The notes below the pieces were generated by a model that saw nothing but the letters and a program-made list of their open reading frames with translations, did not search any database and was not told where the DNA came from. A stretch of DNA of 7,467 nt from positions 1-7,467 of the forward strand of contig JAPLNJ010001137.1 of NCBI GenBank assembly GCA_026692885.1, read 5' to 3'. A program made the translations under genes and the position numbers. Shown here piece after piece: positions 1-4,481 of this stretch (its first letter is position 1; each line of letters starts with the position of its first letter). Source of the stretch: Planctomycetota bacterium (GTDB lineage: Bacteria; Planctomycetota; Planctomycetia; Pirellulales; Pirellulaceae).

Positions 1-17
1 GCGTGAGCCGTTGTCCG

Positions 18-317
18 CTAGGCGTCGGCCCGACTGTCATTGATTCGCCGGTCCTCAGTGGTCGTCCTTCGCCAAGCTCGTCTCACTTGATGCTTCCCCG
101 CATCCCCCCCATTTGCTAGTACGGGAAAATAGACAGCTACCACGGCCCCGCCCGCTTCCTTCAGCCCCTTGGCCGTTTTCACCGCTCGGCCTTCGTTCCA
201 CCACAGCAACGGGAAAGCGACGACGAACAAGATGATCCCCAACAGCACGCCCTTGATCGCGTTGCCCAACCGGCTGAACCAGGACTGGCTAGTGACTTCG
301 CTGAAAGAATCGGACAT
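18..317 (-). CDS. N-terminal fragment of a TMEM43-family membrane protein, probably a broken gene
   Basis: This is a 99-residue reading frame. Residues 1-60 look like the N-terminus of bacterial TMEM43 family proteins: a polar start with SEVTSQSWFSRLGNAIKG, one hydrophobic membrane segment (about 23-40), then WWNEGRAVKTAKGLKEAGGAVV. The family is known as a membrane protein of poorly defined function, and members are much longer than this, usually several hundred residues. After about residue 62 the family pattern fades into an arginine-rich tail ending at a TAG, so the gene appears truncated by a frameshift or decay. The start is well supported: AAGGAG lies 7 bases before the ATG. A candidate extended -10 promoter lies upstream at 374-382. 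The sequence stops 17 bases beyond the stop codon, so a continuation in another frame cannot be judged. The family call rests on recognition of the N-terminus only. A natural short protein is the alternative. Confidence 0.55.
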   Translation of the reverse strand: MSDSFSEVTSQSWFSRLGNAIKGVLLGIILFVVAFPLLWWNEGRAVKTAKGLKEAGGAVVAVYFPVLANGGDAGKHQVRRAWRRTTTEDRRINDSRADA

Positions 318-505
318 GCAGGTGCTCCTTACGGCCTTCTTGGCGATGCGTTCTTAGTATCTGCCCCCGCGGAATTGTAGCAACCGGGATGTGGTGGGTG
401 TAGTACCACACAGCAGTCTTGCTCTCCAGAGCCGGGAAATTTCGCAGCTGGTTATCGACGAGGCAGGCATGGGCGATCCTGATGCGGCGTCTCGGCGACT
501 GGAAT
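318..505. other. Intergenic region, no gene seen
   Basis: This is the gap between the TMEM43-like gene and the dispersed element to its right. It holds that gene's ribosome binding site and candidate promoter, plus a weak 6-bp hairpin (390-395 with 405-410). Short open frames cross it on both strands, but none has a recognisable domain or a convincing ribosome binding site. Confidence 0.5.
374..382 (-). promoter_or_regulatory. Candidate extended -10 promoter for the TMEM43-like gene
   Basis: On the minus strand the sequence reads TGCTACAAT, an extended -10 (TGn followed by TACAAT, five of six matches to TATAAT). It lies about 57 bases before the ATG at 317, so it would give a leader of roughly 50 bases. 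No convincing -35 box is seen 17 bases upstream, as expected for extended -10 promoters. This is a pattern match only. Confidence 0.28.
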
Positions 506-640
506 TGTGAAAAAATCGTAGGGTGGGCCAAGTACTCGCGGCCCACCGTCGCAAGCAAGGCCGTTTCCTTGGAATTGGTGGGCCGCGATTACTTGGCCCA
601 CCCTACCGCGAATCGTGTTCGCACTTTTTTTCACAGCCTC
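506..640 (-). repeat. MITE-like dispersed element, copy 1 (inverted relative to copy 2)
   Basis: This noncoding element of about 135 bp is nearly identical, in reverse complement, to 4266-4407. Its core is a 30-bp inverted repeat (518-547 with 577-606, one mismatch at 589) around a 29-nt loop. The loop differs from that of copy 2 by one base. The outer end at 628-640 reads TTTTCACAGCCTC, matching the terminal repeat of copy 2. The other end matches only through TGTGAAAAA and then diverges, so its left terminus looks eroded or replaced. It has no coding capacity of its own; the open frames through it are by-products of the palindrome. A MITE-like non-autonomous element is the best reading, and a REP-like structural repeat is the alternative. 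Confidence 0.8.
510..606 (-). terminator. Terminator-like hairpin ending the ccm operon
   Basis: Read on the minus strand, the long stem of copy 1 (606-577 with 547-518) is followed directly by GATTTTTT (517-510). A strong stem plus a U-tract is the form of a Rho-independent terminator, although the 29-nt loop and 30-bp stem are far larger than usual. It lies about 85 bases after the stop codon of the last gene in the operon (TGA at 691-693), the right place to end its transcript. Confidence 0.4.
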
Positions 641-690
641 GGAGCGTGGGAACGAGAGAGGCAGGGAGCCTGTTCCACGACGTGCCGCGA

Positions 691-1746
691 TCAGGCGGCC
701 GTGCGTCGTTGACGGGGCCGAGCTGCGCGCGGTCGTCCCTGCGGGTTGGCCTCAGCCGACGCTTCGGCCGATGCCGAGATTTCGGCCGCATGACGGGCGC
801 GGCGTCTCCACAGCAGGCACGCCGACGTGGTGGCTACCAGACCGATCAGCACCAGCAGGGACCCCCAGCGGGCATAAGTCATCCAGGGGACCGGCAACTT
901 GCCGAGTTCCACGCGGACAACATGTCCGGCAGGCAGCAACTCGCCGCGCGAGCTGAAGATTTTCTCGCCAGCGGCCGATCGGCCGGACGGATCCAGATTG
1001 CAGACGATCTCGTCGGGCTGGTCATGAACAACCTGCACCCGCAGATTCTCGCACGGCAAGTCCAAGGGCCGCTCCCAGACGCGATAACTTTGCTCGTTGC
1101 GAATCGTGTACATGAACTTCAGGTCGCGCTCGCCGGGCGTCCAGGGGATGCCGGTCACCAGCTGGCCGTCGGCGATGGCGAACTGTCGGCCGTAGAATTC
1201 CTGGAAGAAGGTCGTCCGTTCGAAGTCGCGCGGGATGGACAGCCGCAGCGTCACGGCTGGGCCACCCTCTGCCGCGGGTTGTCCGACGTAGGTCCGCGAC
1301 GTGGGGTTACTCACCCGGATCGCTTCCGTCACGTGCAACAGGCCCGCTGCGGGTCGGAGGATGATCTCGTGGCGTTTGATTACGAGGGGACAGGGAGAGG
1401 TGACGGAATCACGGACCTCCAACGTCACGTCGGCCGTGGGATTCGCTCCGGTCAGCAGGAGCCGTGAGCCGGGATAGTGCACGTCGTCCCGATGGGCTCC
1501 CGGCAGGTAAAGGAACTGCCGGCCCAGCGGTAGGTCGTCGAAGTGAAAGCGGCCCTGAGCGTCCGTAACGGACTGCTCGACGGGCACAAACTGGCCGTCC
1601 TTCTGGACGCGTAACATGACCTCGGTGTTCGCACAGGGCGAGTTGTTCTGTGAGGCGTTCACCACGACGCCGTGGATTTCACCCGGATTCCGCGCCGGCG
1701 ACTCCGCCAGCGTCAAGTTCAACGCGAACACGAATAGGGCGACCAT
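691..1746 (-). CDS. Unrecognised exported protein with a carboxypeptidase-regulatory-like domain and C-terminal membrane anchor
   Basis: This is a 351-residue protein at the 3' end of the ccm operon. Residues 1-15 form a hydrophobic, signal-peptide-like start ending near LAESPA, though with no positive charge before the core. Residues about 22-112 resemble a carboxypeptidase-regulatory-like beta-sandwich: GEIHGVVVN, then TDAQGRFHFDDLPLG and YLPGAHRDDVHYPG. Residues 113-290 are a second, probably beta-rich, extracytoplasmic region that I do not recognise. One membrane segment follows at about 294-313, then RRRAR and a basic, Ala-rich cytoplasmic tail to 351. Cysteines occur at 38, 119, 232, 249 and 310 but form no CxxC, so it is not a CcmG or CcmH. 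The ATG is preceded by AGGAG with 10 bases of spacing, and no in-frame start lies closer upstream. Position after ccmD suggests co-transcription and perhaps a periplasmic role near cytochrome assembly, but the function is unknown. Confidence 0.85.
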   Translation of the reverse strand: MVALFVFALNLTLAESPARNPGEIHGVVVNASQNNSPCANTEVMLRVQKDGQFVPVEQSVTDAQGRFHFDDLPLGRQFLYLPGAHRDDVHYPGSRLLLTGANPTADVTLEVRDSVTSPCPLVIKRHEIILRPAAGLLHVTEAIRVSNPTSRTYVGQPAAEGGPAVTLRLSIPRDFERTTFFQEFYGRQFAIADGQLVTGIPWTPGERDLKFMYTIRNEQSYRVWERPLDLPCENLRVQVVHDQPDEIVCNLDPSGRSAAGEKIFSSRGELLPAGHVVRVELGKLPVPWMTYARWGSLLVLIGLVATTSACLLWRRRARHAAEISASAEASAEANPQGRPRAARPRQRRTAA

Positions 1747-1795
1747 CTGTTCGTATCTCCTGGGTGGCGCGGACTGGGGAACCAGGCCCTTTCGC

Positions 1796-1815
1796 GTCAG
1801 GCTGGAAAGCCTGAC
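1796..1815. repeat. Short palindromic hairpin (8-bp stem, GGAA loop)
   Basis: GTCAGGCT and AGCCTGAC form a perfect 8-bp stem around GGAA. It lies in the 93-bp gap between the ccmD-like gene and the next gene. It resembles a short palindrome I recall as dispersed in planctomycete genomes, but no second copy is in this window. There is no U-tract, so a terminator role is not supported. It could stabilise or separate parts of the operon transcript. Confidence 0.5.
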
Positions 1816-1822
1816 CTACGGG

Positions 1823-1838
1823 GCGGCGGCTCCGCCGC
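1823..1838. repeat. GC-rich palindrome beside the ccmD-like stop codon
   Basis: GCGGCGG and CCGCCGC face each other across CT, making a perfect 16-bp palindrome that would form a GC stem of 6 bp with a 4-base loop. It begins one base after the TAA of the ccmD-like gene (1840-1842) and lies 7 bases from the 1796-1815 hairpin, so the gap carries two structures in tandem. No U-tract follows. Confidence 0.4.
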
Positions 1839-1839
1839 G

Positions 1840-2010
1840 TTAGGCGGCTTTGGACACGCAGTGTTCCGGGGTATCCTGGGGAGCGTCCTGTAACTGGGAA
1901 CGCAACGCCTGGATCGTTTGGACCAAGCTGCGTTGGCGGCGTTCGAGCCGGACGATGTACAGCACGACAGCCAGCCAGACAATGAGATAGGCGGCGGCGA
2001 AAGTTACCAT
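1840..2010 (-). CDS. ccmD: CcmD-like small membrane protein of the heme export complex
   Basis: This 56-residue protein starts MVTFAAAYLIVWLAVVLYIV. A single membrane helix (about 3-20) is followed by a basic, helical cytoplasmic segment with RLERRQR (21-27) and then a polar tail. This is the plan of CcmD: one short helix, then an Arg-rich stretch. CcmD associates with CcmABC and in Escherichia coli is needed for release of heme-loaded CcmE. Sequence conservation in this family is weak, so the call relies on size, topology and position. The ATG follows ccmC by 30 bases and is preceded by AAAGGA at suitable spacing. It lies directly after ccmC, where ccmD usually sits. The overlapping frames in other phases have no such features. 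Confidence 0.7.
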   Translation of the reverse strand: MVTFAAAYLIVWLAVVLYIVRLERRQRSLVQTIQALRSQLQDAPQDTPEHCVSKAA

Positions 2011-2040
2011 GATGAATCCTTTCTATGGTCAGCGACACCA

Positions 2041-2772
2041 TCAGGGGGCTGACGCTCGACTACTGGTTTGTCTTTGCAGTTCTCCGGTCAAACGCTCCAG
2101 ATCCAACTGCCCGCGGCGGCGGACGAGCAATGTGGCAAACAACGCCGAGAAACCGATGACGCTGATCAACAGCGCGATCCGCATCGTCGGCTCCATCTGC
2201 GGCGACACCGGATGCAGTCCCCGAAACCAACGCGTGGCCATGACCACCAACGGCGTGTCCAGCGTGCCGAGGATGGCCAACACCGCGCCGATCCGGGCGC
2301 GCCGGTGCGGATCTTCCACACTGGCCCGCACGATTAGGATGCCGGAGTAGATGGCCCACAGAATGAACGAGGTGGTCAGTCGCGGATCCCATTCCCACCA
2401 GGTGCCCCAGGCTTCGTGCGCCCAGAGTGATCCGGTGATCAGCGTCAGGCCGCAGCACAGCCAGCCCAATTCGCCTGCCGCTTGCAGCCAGTGGTCCCAG
2501 GCCAGGTTCCGGCGTACGAGGTATCCCGTCCCGCTGGCGGCCATGACCAGCAGTCCCAGCAGTCCCAACCACGCCACCGACACATGGACGTACACGATCC
2601 GTTGCGCCTGGCCCATCGTCTGCTCGGTCGGCGCGAACAGGAAGATGGCCCAGATGGCCAGCGCCAGCAGTCCGGCCAGCAACATGTTCCAGGCGACCGT
2701 GCCGACAGCCAATCTGTCTGCCGTACGTTCCCCGGAACACGCGGTGCGGGTTAGATTGTTCCTAGTCTGCAT
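2041..2772 (-). CDS. ccmC: CcmC, heme-handling membrane protein for CcmE loading
   Basis: This 243-residue member of the heme-handling protein (WWD) family should present heme to CcmE on the outer face of the cytoplasmic membrane. The tryptophan-rich motif WGTWWEWDPRLT is at 122-133. The two heme-ligand histidines of the family are present as H63 (in RIVYVHVSVAW) and H187 (in RGLHP). Hydrophobic segments fit six membrane helices, at roughly 28-46, 60-82, 100-115, 134-150, 161-178 and 197-217. The chosen ATG lies 4 bases after the ccmB stop codon, with AGGA a few bases upstream. A longer frame starting at 2841 would run through the end of ccmB and adds residues unlike the family. The length matches the usual 230-250 residues. 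Confidence 0.95.
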   Translation of the reverse strand: MQTRNNLTRTACSGERTADRLAVGTVAWNMLLAGLLALAIWAIFLFAPTEQTMGQAQRIVYVHVSVAWLGLLGLLVMAASGTGYLVRRNLAWDHWLQAAGELGWLCCGLTLITGSLWAHEAWGTWWEWDPRLTTSFILWAIYSGILIVRASVEDPHRRARIGAVLAILGTLDTPLVVMATRWFRGLHPVSPQMEPTMRIALLISVIGFSALFATLLVRRRGQLDLERLTGELQRQTSSRASAP

Positions 2773-2776
2773 ATTC

Positions 2777-3460
2777 CTAATCCTCGATGGCATACTCGAA
2801 CAAGACGGTACCCGCCGTAAGGAACACAATCGCGAACGCACCCAGCAACTGGACCCACCGCCACCACTGGTCTCCGATCTGTTCCTCGGCCAACAGACGC
2901 GTGCATTCCGCGGCTGCCAACACGACGGGGATCATCATGGGCAAGGCCAAGATGGACAGCAGGGTGCCACTGCGGCCGAGGCCGGACGCCAGAGCGCTCA
3001 GCAGCGTCCCGACTGCCGCGATGCCCAGATTGCCCAAGCCGGCCAGCAACAGCAGTTCTGCCGGGTGGGCCAGCAGCGGTAGGTTAGCCAGCAGGAAGAA
3101 GAGTGGGATCAGGATTGCCTGCAGGACCGCCAAGGCCACGGCATTGGCGGCCAGTTTGGCCAGGTAGATGGTGGTCGGTGCCAACGGATACAGCCGCAGC
3201 CCTTCCCAGCAGCCGTCCTCGCGCTCCCCGGCGAAGGAGCGATCCAGGGCGGTCAGGCCCGCGAAGAAGATGGCCAACCAAAGCAGGCCCCCCACCATCC
3301 GCTGCTTTTGTTCCGGCAGCAGGTCCATTTCCAGACTGAAGACCACGCCGACAATCACGCCCAACAACAGCATCGCCGGCCAGACGCGGCGCGCCCGGAA
3401 CTCGGTAATCAGGTCCTTATGGAAGATCCACCACAGGTTTGCGAACACGTGATCCCTCAT
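2777..3460 (-). CDS. ccmB: CcmB, membrane subunit of the Ccm ABC transporter
   Basis: This 227-residue integral membrane protein is the permease partner of CcmA. With CcmC and CcmD it forms the complex that releases heme-loaded CcmE using ATP. Family features include the N-terminal KDLITEFRAR (15-24), an ALDRSFAGEREDG loop after the second helix (71-83), YPLAP, GTLLSAL (151-157) and LPMMIPVVLAAAE (173-185). Hydrophobic stretches fit six helices, and the length is close to the usual 220. It starts 12 bases after the ccmA stop codon. I chose the ATG at 3460; a TTG one codon upstream at 3463 is equally possible. No clear Shine-Dalgarno precedes either, which suggests translational coupling to ccmA. 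Confidence 0.94.
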   Translation of the reverse strand: MRDHVFANLWWIFHKDLITEFRARRVWPAMLLLGVIVGVVFSLEMDLLPEQKQRMVGGLLWLAIFFAGLTALDRSFAGEREDGCWEGLRLYPLAPTTIYLAKLAANAVALAVLQAILIPLFFLLANLPLLAHPAELLLLAGLGNLGIAAVGTLLSALASGLGRSGTLLSILALPMMIPVVLAAAECTRLLAEEQIGDQWWRWVQLLGAFAIVFLTAGTVLFEYAIED

Positions 3461-3472
3461 CAATGTTTGCTG

Positions 3473-4171
3473 CTAGGCCGCCCGGGCCCAACCATCGGCC
3501 GTAACCAGCGCGCCTCCGAATTCCCGTTCCACCAACCTGCCCGAACGCAGTTCGAGCGTCTGGTCTGCCAACCGCTGAGTCTGTCCGTCGTCGTGGCTCG
3601 CGAAACAGATCGTTCGGCCCGCCGCACGCAAGTCCAGCAGCAACTCCATCAGCCACTGAGTGCCCTGCCTGTCCAGACCGGAAAACGGCTCGTCGAGCAG
3701 CAAGATCGGCGGGTTGTGGATCAGGACGCGGGCCAGCGACACCCGCTGCCGCATGCCTTTCGAAACTTCTCCCGGCAAGTCAGCGGCCGATTTCGACAGG
3801 CCGACCCGGTCCAGCCACTGGTCCGCCTGTCGTCCTGGTTCGGCCACACTGCACATCCGGGCGGCGAAGACCAAGTTCTCCCGTAACGTCAACTGTGGAT
3901 ACAGGCGGTGTTCGTGGGCTACCATGCCGATCAGTCGGCGCTGGGCAGGGTCCGCCGTCGCGCGCTGCCCGAACCAGTACACCTCGCCCGCGGTCGGCCG
4001 GACCACCGACGCTAGACAACGCAACAGTGTGGTCTTGCCCGCACCGTTGGCCCCGGTCAGTCCGAGAGTCTGCCCAGCTGCAACGTCCAGATCGACCTGC
4101 CGCAGCACGCTGCGGTTCGCGAACTCCTTGGACAACCCGCGGACTTGGATGGCAATCTCGGTGCCGGTCAT
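3473..4171 (-). CDS. ccmA: CcmA, ATPase subunit of the Ccm ABC transporter
   Basis: This 232-residue ABC ATPase powers the CcmABCD complex at the inner face of the membrane. The Walker A motif GANGAGKTT is at 40-48, the signature region VSKGMRQR at 136-143 (in place of LSGGQ), Walker B ILLLDEP at 156-162, the D-loop SGLD at 164-167, and the switch histidine H193. The signature differs from the LSAGQ form of proteobacterial CcmA and resembles, as I recall, non-proteobacterial members. I chose the ATG at 4171, preceded by GGTGAG with 6 bases of spacing. The frame stays open to 4291, but that extension runs into the dispersed element at 4266-4407 and encodes no family sequence. It overlaps no neighbour and leads the second half of the operon. 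Confidence 0.95.
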   Translation of the reverse strand: MTGTEIAIQVRGLSKEFANRSVLRQVDLDVAAGQTLGLTGANGAGKTTLLRCLASVVRPTAGEVYWFGQRATADPAQRRLIGMVAHEHRLYPQLTLRENLVFAARMCSVAEPGRQADQWLDRVGLSKSAADLPGEVSKGMRQRVSLARVLIHNPPILLLDEPFSGLDRQGTQWLMELLLDLRAAGRTICFASHDDGQTQRLADQTLELRSGRLVEREFGGALVTADGWARAA

Positions 4172-4265
4172 GAAATGCTCACCAAATGCTGGCGACGTGG
4201 GACACGGATGACAAGGGAGACGCAGGTGTTTCGGGGGCGGGTGTTCCAAGTGGTCACCACGCTCC

Positions 4266-4407
4266 GAGGCTGTGAAAAAATGGGCGAACACGATTCACCG
4301 TAGGGTGGGCCAAGTACTCGCGGCCCACCAATTCCAAGGAAACGGCCTTGCTTGCGGCGGTGGGCCGCGAGTACTTGGCCCACCCTACGATTTCTTTTCA
4401 CAGCCTC
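4266..4407 (+). repeat. MITE-like dispersed element, copy 2, between ccmF and ccmA
   Basis: This is the more complete copy, 142 bp. Terminal inverted repeats of 13 bp are GAGGCTGTGAAAA (4266-4278) and TTTTCACAGCCTC (4395-4407). Inside is a perfect 30-bp inverted repeat (4300-4329 with 4359-4388) around a 29-nt loop. TCC flanks both ends (4263-4265 and 4408-4410) and might be a 3-bp target duplication. However, copy 1 shares the CCACGCTCC flank on one side, so the true boundary could lie further out. The GAGGCTGTGAAAA end resembles insertion sequence termini in general form, and a parent transposon was not identified. On the minus strand the nearest T-run lies some 17 bases past the stem, so it is a poorer terminator than copy 1. 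Confidence 0.82.
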
Positions 4408-4424
4408 TCCACCGTGATGACCTG

Positions 4425-4446
4425 TCGTCACGGCGGAGCGTGACGA
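4425..4446. repeat. Short palindromic hairpin after ccmF
   Basis: TCGTCACG and CGTGACGA form a perfect 8-bp stem around GCGGAG, 35 bases past the ccmF stop codon. CCGTGA (4412-4417) could instead pair with TCACGG (4428-4433), so two mutually exclusive hairpins are possible. No U-tract follows on either strand. It resembles the CGTCACGCTCCGCCGTGACG type of dispersed palindrome that I recall from planctomycetes. Confidence 0.5.
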
Positions 4447-4481
4447 CTACGATACTCGCGACACTTATTGATGCGCCGCTC

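Larger units (their letters stand above)
4172..4481. other. 310-bp gap between ccmF and ccmA filled by inserted repeats
   Basis: Other gaps in the operon are 4-93 bases or overlaps; this one is 310. Most of it is the MITE-like element at 4266-4407 and the hairpin at 4425-4446. The 94 bases between the element and ccmA show no clear minus-strand promoter, only the weak ribosome binding site of ccmA. No gene was found. Confidence 0.7.

Noticed and set aside
289..558. Minus-strand open frame of 89 codons between the TMEM43-like gene and the element
   Set aside because: It begins in the repeat, overlaps the start and ribosome binding site of the TMEM43-like gene, and shows no domain.
506..640. 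CRISPR-like array, because a similar sequence appears twice in the window
   Set aside because: Only two copies exist, 3.6 kb apart and in opposite orientation, with no regular spacers.
523..1467. Long plus-strand open frame of 314 codons
   Set aside because: It is antisense to the 351-residue gene, starts within the palindromic element and has low-complexity, Arg/Gln-rich content typical of a GC-rich shadow frame.
2773..2841. Longer N-terminus for CcmC starting at 2841
   Set aside because: It would overlap ccmB by 65 bases. The ATG at 2772 sits 4 bases after the ccmB stop codon.
4172..4291. Longer N-terminus for CcmA starting at 4291
   Set aside because: The 40 extra residues come from the inserted element and do not resemble CcmA. 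The ATG at 4171 has a ribosome binding site and gives the normal length.
4168..4431. Minus-strand open frame across the element (GQVLAAHRRKQGRFLGIGG type)
   Set aside because: It is a translation of the MITE-like palindrome. The same peptide arises from copy 1 at 523 on the other strand, so it reflects the repeat rather than a gene.
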